Shown: in pieces, positions 35,286 through 48,200 of the stretch | How the letters are laid out: each line of letters begins with the position of its first letter | How positions within the stretch are numbered: the first letter of the stretch is position 1 | Assembly (NCBI RefSeq): GCF_047948215.1 | Contig: NC_134463.1 | Span: 51,342,701-51,406,700 of the forward strand | DNA from: Lycorma delicatula | Taxonomy: Eukaryota; Arthropoda; Insecta; Hemiptera; Fulgoridae | Direction of reading: 5' to 3' | DNA length: 64,000 nt | The notes under the pieces: generated by a model | What the model was told of the DNA's origin: nothing | The model's input: only the letters and a program-made list of their open reading frames with translations | Database searches by the model: none | Position numbers and translations under genes: made by a program

Positions 35286-37589
35286 CGAATGTGGTTTAAA
35301 TTGATTTTTTCTAAAGATTCTTGTCATTTTTATTGCTTGAGTTTAAGTGACCGGTCATTGATTGAGAATTTCCTTTAATTTCACCTACAACCATTCCCGA
35401 AAGGTCCTGCCTGATAACTTTCTTTGTTATTATCGGAAATCCTATTATGTGTTTAGATTCAACTATTCCCTGAATATTTTATCTTTATTTTATAATATGT
35501 TTTACATTTGCATTTTTGTGAAGGATAATTTTTTATATTAATAAGACATTTTTATTTATTGTAATTCTCGTTTATTGTATTTTCATTAAAAATTAGTGTA
35601 AAATAAATATTGATTACTAAAAATTTAATAGAAATGGAATGAAAATAGTATTAAAAAAATAAAAATAGAAAAATTTAAAAATTTTGGGTTTGGTAAATTG
35701 GTAACAAATTTGTCAACTTACCCAAATCGTTAGTTATAAAATATTACAGATAATAAAAGTATAGTACAATATTATGTTAATACAAAGTATATGTAATATT
35801 TATATTCAAATTATATCACAGCCACTTAAAACTTTCCAACACACTAAAATTGAACAACATAAGTCAGTAATGACACTACCTATATAAATATTTAATAATT
35901 TTTAGGGGTAGAATAATTTACGATAACTGAAGATTTTCCATAGAATTTCAGCAAAGTATATCTTTTCAGGATATCATTGTCATATCAAATTAAGCAATGA
36001 AAACACTGCTATATTTCTTATTGAGTTAAGATTAACATTAGAATAATGTATAATTAGAAAGAAAAAGTTGTGCTACTTCAAATTCTGCTCATTAAGGCTG
36101 CAAAAATTATTTCTTACAGACGTTTCCTTTATTCAAACGACTGTAATTCTGTGATAATATATTCTCCTTTATTTCCGATTTACAAAGAAAAATATTCAAA
36201 GTGAAAAACGCTTTTGTTTCTTTGTTAAAAAGTTTTCAGGTTTATTAAGGGACTGATAAATTTTGAATTGATTGTGATTTATAATCTTTCTCTCTTTCCA
36301 AGATTCTCATTTAGAAAAGATTTAACGTATTTTGTTAACAATTTTTTAAGATTAATAGGCTTTTCTGTCTGATTTATCTTGTTATAAAATTATTCTAATA
36401 TTTCTTTAATATGCAGAATATATTAGTTTACTAGTCTGATAAAAATGTTCTTCTACGTATAACCACAATTTATGATCTACGTGTGTTAATTATGTTGCTT
36501 TCCTAGTAATTATAAATAGAGATATTTAATATTTTTCTTTAGATCTTCCTGGAATTCAGTGCGATTCCTATTACTTCTTACATTCTTCTTAAGTTTTTCT
36601 TTACCTTTTACTTACATTCTAATATCATGTGTTTAATGAAACAACTGTAACATAATTTTAACTGAATTATTAGAATTTTAATTTTTCTTCTCCGATTATA
36701 GTCGATTATTTGATGGGCTCTTTTTCTTTTCCAAAGTGTTTAGAATGTATTATATTAAGATAAAGATAATAAGATAATAAAGATAATAAGCAAGTAAAGA
36801 GCTTGGTAAACAGGTGTATTTTTACATTTATTTTTCATTGTCCTTCAGCAATGATAATTTAAAATTTAAAGCCTTTACAAATCGGATCAAACTGTATAAT
36901 AAAATATTTTTTTTCTTTTTTTTTAATTCATACTATTATAATTCATCGTTTGGACTATCTTTATTGCTGTTTTTACTTTAATGGGTTTTTAAAATTACTC
37001 AAATTCGTATGTAGAATGAGTTAAAAATAATTGTTTGATTTGAAGTTGTGTGTGTTTCAATTAAAATCTTACATTCTTAGTATCTATTTGTGTAATTAAT
37101 AAAAAGATGCTAGCAGTAATATTTGTTGACGTCAATATGAAAATATCCAATTTGTTAACCAATCGTTGAGGATGGTCGCAAATGTCTAAATTTAAAAAAA
37201 TATATATTTTACTATAAAATTTGATTTCATTCGTCTTTATAAATATTTGAAATTAATACTTTTATCTTTTTATTTTATTACTTTTACAAAACCAATTATT
37301 GTAACAGCAGTAATAGGATTCTCCAAAATGAATTGATATTTTAAATTAACCGCCATTTTTGGCGGCAAAACCAGAGTAGAAATTTTTATATGCTCTTATC
37401 AGTAAAAATTTAGGTTAAATTATGGAAAAGTGCATACTTCAACAACGCGTAGAATCGTAGAAATAACAATATAACGAGTATTCGAGAAAAATCATGTTTA
37501 AAGATAACGTACATTTTTTCTTACCGGCTTTGTCAATAAAAAATTTGTTGACTTTTAGAATCAAAAAATCTAAAAGAAACTAAAGTTCT
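35286..37589. other. AT-rich, nothing recognised
   Basis: Long AT-rich stretch without coding signal. Confidence 0.6.
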
Positions 37590-37870
37590 TATCCATACTC
37601 GACGAGTCACAGTTTGGTGCGGATTTTGGGCTGGGGGTTGATTGGAGCTTACTTCTTCAAAAATGCAAATGAAGCTGCCATTACCGTCAATGAAGTTCGA
37701 TATCATGAGATAATTTTAAACTTTGTATGGCCTAAAATTAATGATATGGATGTGTAAGACATGTGGTTTCAACAAGACGGTCCAACGTGCCACACTGCCA
37801 ATGAAATCGAGTAGTTATTCCAAGAAAACATTATGCCACACTGCCCCGAGCAGTTGTTGCAAGAAAATAG
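37590..37870 (+). pseudogene. DUF4817-type transposase fragment, catalytic core
   Basis: The plus strand reads HTRRVTVWCGFWAGG, then IGAYFFKNANEAAITVNEVR, INDMDV and a stop, then DMWFQQDGPTCHTANEIE. This is the core of the family, with the second catalytic Asp in QQDG. No terminal sequences are recognisable around it. Confidence 0.65.
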
Positions 37871-38089
37871 TTTTAGAAAAAGTTTAGAAATTTCCAAAAG
37901 ATGTACGTACTAACCTATGTTGGCCTGTAGTTTGATTAATATCTTTGGGGTTTCTCAACATAAATTCTTCGAAAATTTCTAAAATTTCTACAGATTGGGA
38001 ATTGAAGGAATTAAATTTAAGTATTGCCCTAAATTTAATTACAAATTAAATTTAGGTCCTGAAAGCGGCCAGAGCAGAAAGAGATAGGG

Positions 38090-38640
38090 TATGTTTTCAT
38101 TAAAGGTTTATTAAATTTGTGAATATATTTCTTGACTTTTAAGTAAATCAAGAGGAATTTGAGTAAATTGAATTGTAGGACAAAATTGATGTTGTTCCGT
38201 TCCAGCACTTGTTTTTTTTTTTGTATGAGGATAGTATTTTTGGTGTAAGCCCCATCAAGTAATGATCTGAATGCATGGATTAGATATAGGAAGAGTTTTT
38301 GTATGAAATTTTGGTGTTATAAGAAGGCGCCAGGATTGTGCTTCTACGAGTCGGTGGATTTCATAGTTGAGGATTGTAAGTTATGGTAAGTGGTCGTGGT
38401 TGAAAGAGGCCATACGATGCCGATGGTAAGTTACGTAATTACACTGATGGAGGTATTTGCATCGTAGGTGCGTGACAGAGGACAAATTTGATGAGTGTGT
38501 TGTGTTATCAAGTTTAGAGGATCTAAAAGACGCCCTCTGATAAAGTCCATCAGTCCTATGAAAGAAGGGGGTGGTGTGGCGACCAGGATGGTCAGAAGAC
38601 TTCCCTTACTAGGTCAGGATGAATTAAATTTAGTTTTTCT
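38090..38640 (+). repeat. Family G copy 2
   Basis: Shares with 62940-63460 a long block including GTAAGTTATGGTA, GTGGTCGTGGTTG and ACACTGATGGA, and the terminal AGGTCAGGAT. No open frame of note. Confidence 0.6.
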
Positions 38641-40744
38641 ATTATGAATTTTTATATAACGATTGTAAAAGATTGAGCTTCATTTAAATAAAAGTACTCA
38701 TTAAGTTATTTAAAGTTCAACGTTTTAAGTCAATCAGGTTTAGGAATGGGGGATATTTAACGTTATTTCTAACAGTTTTTATATTTCAAAAACCGTTGAC
38801 CATAGAGGTAGATATTTTGCATATATTTTTTTGGCTGTATGTGTCCAAGCTTTGGCCTTATTTTGATACGATCTGACAAGAAAGTATCACGAAATTTTAC
38901 TTTTAGTAAGCTACAACTTTTTATAATTTTGCTGAAAAATGTTGCACCATTCTATGCCAACATTTTGAAGTAAATTTTTAAACCTCAAAATCAAAGAAAG
39001 CAAAATGAGATTCGTACTTTAAATTATCAATTTTTTTTAAATTTAAATTTAAAAATTGAAAAGGAATCCGTATAGTATAGATGTAGATTAAATGAGACTT
39101 TATTTTAAAAAGGAACCCGATTAAAGGAATAATCTAAAGTCCCAACAATTATGAATTTTTTTTTTTCAATTTGCGTCTATTATTAAACAGTTATTTTTAT
39201 ATGATAAAACCAGGTAACTGAGGAATGGAATTTTATACACTTGAAAATAAAATAAAGTTATTATTATTTTTAAATAAATTATTTTGTAGGCTGTTTAAAA
39301 ATATATATTTGTGTAAATATAGAATTGTAAAATTGAACGTACAATTTCCTTCATAAGCTGTCATCTACAGATTTCAGTTTATTTAAAGAATAAAATGGGA
39401 GCATGGTATAAAATAATATTCTACGATAAACAGACAAGAAACAAGAATTTAATCTAAGTTAATATATATAATAACGAAATAATTAAGTATAAATAAATTG
39501 ATAAAGAAAATAGACAGTGAATATAAAAATTAACTTTTGCTTGTAAAACTCCTACGCCCTTCATAATATTGAAGCGTATAAAAAGATAATGTTATCTTTT
39601 TCCTTAATATAAGCCATAAATATAATCAACCATTTGCCTGGAAGATAGTTTGGTTAATTTTATTAACTGTTATATTTATTTGATATTTGCTAATTTAAAA
39701 ATAGAATGTTAAACATAATTTTTAACATTTTTGTCTTAAAATATATACTCAGTAAAGGTAATATATATAATATACTGTACTTCGGTAAAAGGTACAGTAT
39801 TTATCCAGTAGCTTTACAATATTTATCTCATTTTTATTACATCTTACGAATTTCAAATCCCAAGAGATACTAGAGAGAATTAAACCAAATTAATTTCTTT
39901 AAATGTATTGATGTTAATTTTAATCCGTATCGAGAGTAAATGAAAATTTTATTTGTGGATGCAATGTAATTGCATTTATTTGAACGTGTTTACCGGTATG
40001 AAGGGACATATGATGAAACACAACGATGTTCTCTTTTTAATAAAGGAACATTTATTTATTTTAATTAATATTTTACTAATAATATGCATTTACTTGATTA
40101 ATATTAATTAAACAATGATTCATTATTCGGCGTACATGCTAATAATGTAAAATAGGACGTTAATAATTTAACGAACTATTACAAACACATCCGTGCATGA
40201 AGAGATGTTAAATAGTACTGAATAATTATTATTACAATTAAAATAAAGAAACAAAGGCTGTAGCTGCATTACATTCTTTCACACGGTAGGTTTTCCTGGA
40301 ATCTAGTTATTAGGCAACACACGTGGCTTATTGAATTTAATGCATCACGACATTACTGTAACAATTTATGTATATAAAATAGTTTACTTTTAGACAAATA
40401 ACATATACACATGTTAAAATATTTTTAAATTTATCAAATTTTGGATTATTGAGGATATTATAAATTGAAGGGGTTGTTAAAGTATTTGAAATAAATAATT
40501 TCAAAAGATTTATCTAAATTTATTTCATAATATTTTATCTCATTTTAGATCATTCAAAAATTTGACAATATTTTTCATTAGTCAATTTATCGTTAACTTC
40601 ACAACAATTCCCTAGAATTGTAAACGTTCTGTGACATTTCTTCACCGACAATCATTATAACAGTTTAAATTTTTGTAATTTTGATAAAAAAAATTTCAAA
40701 TTTTTTTAAAATATAATATATATATTTTTAAATATAATATATCA
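38641..40744. other. AT-rich, nothing recognised
   Basis: No gene or repeat identified. Confidence 0.6.
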
Positions 40745-41330
40745 AGTTAAGAAAAACTTTAAATTTACTCAATATGGCAATGGTTGCATGTGAAAAAACA
40801 TTTCACATGTTGCCTAATCTTCTTACAATTTCAGAAATATTTTGGTCATCCGTTGCCGTCTTTTTTTGTCTTCGAAACCCAATTTTTTCCATCTCCTGGG
40901 CCAATGGTTGGTAATATCAAAAAACCTTACTTAGATAAGTTTTAGGCCCTTATCCAAAGAATAGTAGGAACTTTAAATGAACTGATATTTTACTTAATAA
41001 GAGAGTTATAGCGATATTTTGTTTTTTCGAGAAAGCCCCCCTCCACCATTTTCACCCCTATGGTTCAATTTTGGCTGTTAACAAACTCGACCGAGATCTT
41101 GGGACGAGTTATTTTTAAGGAACAATTTGAAAGTGACTTGCGCAAAATTACGGCAGTTGTTGTGTCCACAAGAAAGTGAAATATATATATATAATATATG
41201 TATATATAAACATTTAAGCTGACGGTGGTTTTAGGGTGTACGGGATGTGAAATGCGAAGATAAGTCGAAATTTTCCGGAAGTCCAGTCATGGTACCCATT
41301 ATAATAGTTAGCTTTCTTATGAAATCTACC
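40745..41330 (+). repeat. Family F dispersed repeat, copy 2
   Basis: Homologous to 18590-19225 in the same orientation, with some indels, e.g. an extra TTACTTAATAAGAGAGTTAT segment here. CATGTGAAA/TTTCACATG (40787-40795/40801-40809) forms a short hairpin. Confidence 0.65.
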
Positions 41331-41335
41331 TAAAT

Positions 41336-41549
41336 CGCAGAAAAAATTCTTTGATCACAAATATTTTAATTTATAAATCTTCAGTTAAAAAACCATTTAA
41401 CAATATTACTGTAGTATTATAAAACAAAATAACCATAAAAAATATCATAACGTTTTCGCATGAAATGCGAAACTTTATTTTTTTATAATTTGTTTTTTTA
41501 CCTGAAGATTTATAAAATAAAATATTTTCATCAAAGTATTTTTCTGCGT
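41336..41549. mobile_element. Small inverted-repeat (MITE-like) element
   Basis: The ends CGCAGAAAAAATTCTTTGAT and, inverted, CGCAGAAAAATACTTTGAT begin ~50-bp imperfect terminal inverted repeats that include TATAAATCTTCAG. A central hairpin TTTCGCAT-GAA-ATGCGAAA lies at 41454-41472. No coding capacity. It abuts a family F copy. Target duplication unclear. Confidence 0.6.
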
Positions 41550-43108
41550 TTTTATATTTATTTCTAACATGTACATAGTGATTTATTTGAGATCTATATA
41601 TTTTGTGTTACTGTTATTAGAACATCATCAGGAGTAGGAGTTAACTCATAACTCAAAAACTTTAAATGTATTGTGATAAATTATTTTAAAGGGTTTTGAA
41701 AAAAAATGGTGACATGACAATGAGGATTATGACAACTCTAACCAAAATTTCACCCATTTAACGTTTTTACAGCTAGTTTCAAAAATAGTCTACAGTATCA
41801 TTATAAGATAGGAGTATTTGGTAAATTTCATTTTTATTTGTTTAGTAGTTGAAAAGTTACTTAAGAGTTCCCGCACTTTAAGCCCTCTTTCCCCTACATG
41901 AAAATAAAATTGTTATATACTCGTATATTTAACGAATTTATACAAGTATTTAACTAAAACATGTCCATAAAACGGTTGGAAATAATGGATTTAAAATAAA
42001 ATTTAAAGAAGTAAATTTTAAAATAAAATTTAAAGAAGTAAATTTTAATAGAGATATTTCAATTGAGAGAGATTGTAATTTTAAAACCACTTTGTTTGAA
42101 TAGATATGATAAATCCATTGCCATAGTCAACTAATTTTAAGAATAAAGATTTTTATTTTACAACCAGTATGGTGATAATCCTAAAAAAAAGTATTATTAA
42201 TTAGTTTCCACTAATTAATTAAGTTTCCAATATTATTTAGTTAATTTTACATAGAATTTTATCTGTTATAAAATTTTTTATTTTTCAATATTGCAATAAA
42301 TTCAGAATGAAGGCTTCATTAAAAAATCGCTTTCTATCAGCAGAATATGTTAATCTATTCAAATTAATTAAAAATCCAGCACATTCTTTTTTTCATCTCT
42401 GTTGAATACTTTCGTAGGGATCAGAAAGGAATTAAATTAAAATAAATTAATCAAAATATTAATTAAATTTGAAAATTATCGATATACCCAGTAGCTGTTT
42501 ATTACTTCTCAATCAATAAAAAGAATTCATTTTATTTAATTGAAAAAATCAAAATTAAATATTTTTATTAATTTTAATAAATTCATAAAAACAATATAAC
42601 TTTTTAAAAAAATCATAGTTTTTTTTTATTGTTATAATTTTTTTTTTCACAATAACAATTATAATTACAATCAGCTCTCCTGCGGAGCCATAAGTAAGTT
42701 TTTTGAAAAAGCACGTGATAAGAAGGTCCTTAAGGAACCCCCAAAATAAATACACAATAAACAGTTGTAAGCAAACTTAAAGTCAAATATGAAATTTCAA
42801 GCTCAGTTATAAATCACAAACCAATAATTTCAGCGCCATATAGTCCACAAAATTATTTTGGACTACAATTATAACAATATTGTTATAATTGACAATATTT
42901 TTAAGTATATTTATATTTTATTAAATGGAATAAATTTTTATTTAGTAAATTCCTACCATTTCACTTCAAATTTTCTTTCATTATTAACTCTTGTCAATTA
43001 ATAAAAAAATAAGGTAATTTCTTGTTTTAATTTTGGTCATACCTTAAGGCATTGTTAAGTTTGTTATTAAAAGCGGAAAAGAATAAGTAAAAACTGCCTG
43101 AAAAGGAA
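41550..43108. other. AT-rich, one short tandem repeat
   Basis: AAAATAAAATTTAAAGAAGT repeats twice near 41992-42047. Nothing else. Confidence 0.6.
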
Positions 43109-43124
43109 AAAAAATAAGAGTACA
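43109..43124. repeat. Target-site duplication, 5' copy, of the 43-kb LINE
   Basis: The 16 bases AAAAAATAAGAGTACA end directly before the GC-rich start of the LINE and recur exactly at 49233-49248. The flanks join into a plausible empty site. An A-rich duplication of this length fits target-primed reverse transcription by an APE-type LINE. Confidence 0.88.
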
Positions 43125-43669
43125 GTTTGTTGCCCTGAGGTAGATATTCCCCACGTCCGGAACACAACATCTACGTTCCACGTCCAGGGCGGCAACAGCT
43201 GTACTCAAGTACATTACATATAGCTGGCTAACGCGGTTCCGAGTGTTGTTTCTCGGATATACTTTTTTCGGTCGATTTACATCTATAGGCCGAATTACAG
43301 GACTGGACTTTACGGCCACCTGCAGATACGACATTATTAACGATTACGGAAATGGATTAATACCGCCGTTAGAGCTGGCGATGTGGCGGCCACGGTCAAA
43401 GTTATTTGCAGGTGTAACGGAGACCTTTCATCGTCCACATGCCCCCCGCGATGGCAAGCATGTAGTTAAGGTGCCCATGTTCGGAGCATGGGAGCCCTGA
43501 AAGCTTCGGTGTGTAGGGGCCTGGAGTCAGTGCAGAGACTGCGCATCCGCTCTCTGCCAGGACATATGCCGGTTCCACCGGAGTACCGGAACGGACCTCC
43601 AGGGTTGGTAGCCCTGGAGTGGGGGTGTACCCCGGCGGCTAGCCTTACTACAGAAGGGATTATTTGTTC
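43125..43669 (+). promoter_or_regulatory. 5' UTR and presumed internal promoter of the LINE
   Basis: This GC-rich leader lies between the duplicated target site and the first ATG of ORF1. Full-length LINEs of this group carry an internal, usually TATA-less promoter here. I see no clear TATA box, and promoter function is inferred from position and family knowledge. An in-frame stop at 43640-43642 bounds ORF1 upstream. Short open frames on both strands here are composition effects. Confidence 0.55.
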
Positions 43670-45201
43670 ATGAATTTTCCTGAACAAACCAACGTGGCAG
43701 AGGGTGCACGTAAACACCCTCGTTTAGAACCAGCCGTTTCGCCTGAGGCAAAACGGAGGAAGAGTACGGAAAATAAAAATATAGAGATTGAGGCTAGAAA
43801 AAGCTTACAGAAGGCTTTTTTTAAAAGTAGTAATGTACCGAAACCCAAATATTTGGTCATTACAAAGGAGGATGGAAATTTCTCGAGGGTGAGTCCTTTT
43901 CTCATCGCTCGAGAAATAAACAAATGTGCTGGAGGCCCTGTTAAAGAAATAAGGAAAACTTTTACGGGACTTCATGTAGAGACTGTTAATGATATACAGT
44001 CTCAGAAGATTTTAGGGCTGAAGAAAATTGGAGAGCTAGCGGTACGTGTTGATCCCCACGGCACGCTCAACACCTCAAGGGGTGTTGTGGTCTGTCGGGA
44101 TCTTTTAAATTGTTCGGAGCAAGAGATTGTAGAGGAACTGGCAGCACAAGGAGTAATAGAGTGCCGTCGATTGAACATGAGAAGGAACGGTGAGGTCTTA
44201 CCCTCAGCTTCTCATGTCCTCACTTTCAACCGGCCTACTTTGCCAGAAAAGATAAGAGCGGGGATTCACCGTTTGGATGTGCGGGCATTTGTCCCACAGC
44301 CAATGAGGTGCTTCAAGTGCCAACGCTTTGGCCACACCGCTCTTAGATGCGAAAGACCGCAAATATGCGTGTGCGGTGAAGAGGTGCATGAGGGAGAGCG
44401 TGTAAAGAGCCTCCTACATGTATTAACTGCAAAGGAGTGCATTCTTGTAGATCAAGGAATTGTCCTGTCTACAAAGATGAAGTAGCTGTGCAGGAAGTAA
44501 AAACCCTGCAAAAAGTCAGCTACTTCGAGGCAAAGAAGATAGTTAACGCCCGTAAGCCTAGAGCAACAACATCTTATGCTCAGGCTACGGCTACTGTTCC
44601 CGCTCCTGCTCCGATTGCTGTAGATGAGGCTGAAATTATAAATAAACTTGCGCCTACTTTGGCTAACATGATTGAGAGGATCATCGAAAACAAGATGAAA
44701 CCTTTTGGCAATAAAGAATTTGTTAAGCCAAAGATAGTGGTACAGCCTGCTGAAGATAAGTCAATAAAAGTAAAAGTTGCTCCTCCAGAAAAGAAAACGG
44801 ACACCAAACCAGAATGTCAAGTCCGTCTCAGCGAGATTCTTGATGTCAAGAAAACAATAATACCGACAGAGACTGTTATGGAGGCTTCCAAGCCTCCTGC
44901 AACTGAAGTGGCCTCTAAGCCTCAGAGGCCACAAAAAATCACACAGGGGGGGCGAGTGTCCCCCCTCCCACAGGCGGTGACCGGTGCGACCCCCGTGTTG
45001 GGGAGCGGCCAGGTTGCCGCCTCTAAATCGGCGCCTGAAACCGGCGCCGACCCATGCCCGTCGTCGTCGGCGGCTTCGGTGGTCTCCGATACGGAGACCG
45101 GAAGCCTTACAGGCGACGACCTTCTCCACGAACACGATGCTGTTCGTAGGATGGAGAAGAAAAGGAAAAAGGGATGGCCGAAAGGAAAACCCAGGCAATA
45201 A
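43670..45201 (+). pseudogene. LINE ORF1, gag-like nucleic-acid-binding protein, one frameshift
   Basis: ORF1 of this element type encodes a protein that binds the element RNA and acts as a chaperone in the RNP. The start is the ATG at 43670 (the frame is open from 43643, but the earlier TTG is less likely). The N-terminal ~210 residues match the gag-like region that precedes zinc knuckles in these LINEs, including KYLVIT, VSPFLIARE and a PQPMRCFKC lead-in. Knuckle 1 (CFKCQRFGHTALRC, C-X2-C-X4-H-X4-C) lies near residues 213-227. A second, atypical knuckle (C-X-C-X4-H) follows. At about 44400 the frame shifts, apparently by loss of one base; the downstream frame continues with its cysteine and a third knuckle beginning CINCKGVHSC. 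The C-terminal part is Pro/Lys-rich and ends with a basic tail, with stop TAA at 45199-45201. Total length would be ~510 residues. The shift is probably a mutation, since I see no classical slippery heptamer. Confidence 0.82.
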
Positions 45202-45210
45202 TTTAATTAA

Positions 45211-48200
45211 AAATTAAAAATTAGCGAGTCGATTGTACAATGGAACATCAATGGATGTTTTTCAAACATCCATGAGCTCCAACGCTTGGTACATGACGTA
45301 GACCCGATTTGTATATGTCTGCAAGAAACGCATTTCCGCCGAAATGAAAATTTTAAATTAAAAGGATTCGATATATTTCGGCGAGATCAACTGCCAAATG
45401 TAAGAGTTAGAGGTGGAGTAGCTATATTAACATCGACTAGAGCTACCACCGAAGCGGTTGTTCTAAACACAAACCTACAAGCGGTCGCCGTTAGAATGAA
45501 GCATCCGCTCCAGGTCACTGTCTGCAGCATATACTTGCCGTATTTTGATTGGAATAAGGATGACATAGCAAGACTAATTTCCGAGCTTCCCCCACCTGTT
45601 TTACTGGTGGGTGACCTTAATGCTCATAATTCTCTTTGGGGATCAGATCGAGTAGATCCCCGTAGAAGAGAACTGGAAGGGTTCCTGATGAATTCAGAAC
45701 TTGTTATTTTAAACGACGGATCAGGAACCTTTTTCAATGCCAGAGATGGATCGACGTCCTGTATAGATCTTGCACTTATAAGCGGATCGATAGCACCAAG
45801 GTACAGCTTCCATGTCATAGATGATCTGCATGGAAGCGATCATTTCCCGGTGCAAATTGTAACTGATGTTACAAGAATAATATATCCCATCCCTAAAAGA
45901 TGGTTATTTGAGAAGGCAGACTGGACGAGCTTCACAGCTAGAACGATACTCCCAGAAACAACTGGAGTTATTGGAGACGATGTCGATGCCATAACAAATG
46001 CAATAATTGAATCGGCATCGAGATATATTCCCAAAACATCTGGGAAATTTACGAAAAAACCCGTTCCATGGTGGAACGATGAAATAAGTGAAGCTATAAA
46101 AAGAAAGAAAAGGGCGTATAACGCCTTTAAGAAGCGTCCTAGTATAGAAAATCTTGTTGCCTTTAAGAAATACAGGGCGTATGCAAAACGTCTTATGATA
46201 GACTCGAAAAAACGATCCTGGCAGCAATACGTGTCATCCATCGACAAAACTACTACTGCATCAGATGTTTGGAGGAAAGTGAAGGCGATTTGTGGGCGTA
46301 ATGATTTTGCTCCCATAACTAGCCTTCAAGATGAAGATGAAATAAAAGACACTCCATATGAAATTGCAGAGCTGTTATCCAATCACTTCGAAAAGGCCAG
46401 CAGAACGGCCAACTACGAGGAAGGTTTTCGAGCCAAAAAAGAAGAACTCGAAGGTCTACTAAATTTTAGAACTGAGTATAATTACTCATATAATGTACCA
46501 TTTAAAATGGAAGAACTCGCGAAAGCGTTGGAAAAAGCAGGTAACACAGCTGCTGGTCCGGATGAAATCCATTATAATATGATCAGGCAGCTGAATACCA
46601 CTGCAAAACGCAGATTGTTAGAACTTTATAATAAAATTTGGCGGGATGGAACGTACCCGCAGCAGTGGAAAAAAGCTCATGTTGTTCCAGTACCAAAGAA
46701 AAATAAAAATTTAACAGACCCCAATAGCTATCGTCCTATTTCTTTGACGTGTGCTATGGGAAAAGTACTGGAAAAAATGGTTAATAATCGACTCGTCTGG
46801 GTTTTGGAAAAAGAAAACCTGATATCACCGTATCAAGCAGGTTTTCGGCAATACCATTCTACCACTGATCAAATGATCAGCTTAGAGGACATTATATATA
46901 ACAGCTTTATTAAAAGGAAACATTGTGTCGGAGTCTTCTTTGATCTTCAGAAGGCTTTCGATATGACCTGGCGTCATGGTATAATGCTCCAGATACATGA
47001 ATGGGGCATTCGTGGCAATCTGCCTATACTGCTCAGCAACTACATGAATGACCGTACCTTCCAAGTACGCGTCAAAAATGAATATTCATGTGAAAGAATC
47101 TTGGAAAATGGCATACCGCAGGGTTCGCCGTTGAGCGGTACCTTGTTTACCATTGCCATTAATAAATTGATACTAGCCATTCCAGTAGAAATCAGCAAAA
47201 GCGTCTATGTTGATGATTGCAAGACTGCTATGGTGAGGTACAAATTGCAACGAGCGATCAATGCTCTAAATGAAGTTGCAAGGAATAACGGATTCCAATT
47301 CTCACCAGAGAAAACGTGCTGTGTACACTTTTGTAGGAAGAGAATTCCTCATCAAAGTCCTGCGTTGACAATTGACGATAATCCAATACAATATAAAGAT
47401 AGCGTAAGATATTTAGGACTAGTATTGGATAAATTCCTTACATGGGGATTACATATACAGGACTTGAGTGATAGATGCAAAAGAGCCCTAAACATTATAA
47501 AATGTTTATCGAATTTAAATTGGGGCTCAGACAAAGAGACATTATTGAGATTGTATAAAGCATTGGTTCAATCTAAACTAGACTACGGATGCATCGTATA
47601 TTCATCCGCTAGAAAGTCGCACTTAAGAAAGTTAGACGTAGTTCATAATAGCGGAATGAGATATGCAACAGGCGCTTTCCGCACAAGTCCGGCGGCTAGT
47701 CTAATGTCTGAAGCCGGAATAATGCCACTACATTATAGAAGAGAGATCCTTTTGTTAAGATATGCAGCAAATGTATGGGCTTTCCCTGCTCATATAAATA
47801 ATAAATTGTTTACGAATCATCCTATGGCTGCAGTATATGAACATCGTGCTACCTATTCCAGACCAACCGGAATTAGGTACCACGAATTAAGAAGAAAATA
47901 TGAAATTGCTATACCAGAGACACTAGCAATTTCTACTAGAGAAATACCGCCATGGCTCTTGCCAGCGGTAAATACAAGTTTGGATCTCTCTCAAGGAGAA
48001 ATAAAAAAGAAACCAGCAGTGATCATCCAGCAGGAATTTTTAGCAACCGTCAGTAGTTACGAAGAACATATTAGAATTTATACTGACGGTTCTAAAACAG
48101 AACATGGTGTTGGATGCTCGATATATGTAAATGAAGAAGCCCACTCTTGGAGACTGCCAGATGTGGCCAGTGTCTACACGGCAGAACTCACTGCAATTCA

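Noticed and set aside
42555..42755. 66-codon minus-strand frame
   Set aside because: Lys/Ile/Phe-rich translation of A/T runs, no support.
44761..45217. Overlapping frames antisense and in other phases of LINE ORF1
   Set aside because: Shadows of the Pro/Lys-rich end of ORF1.
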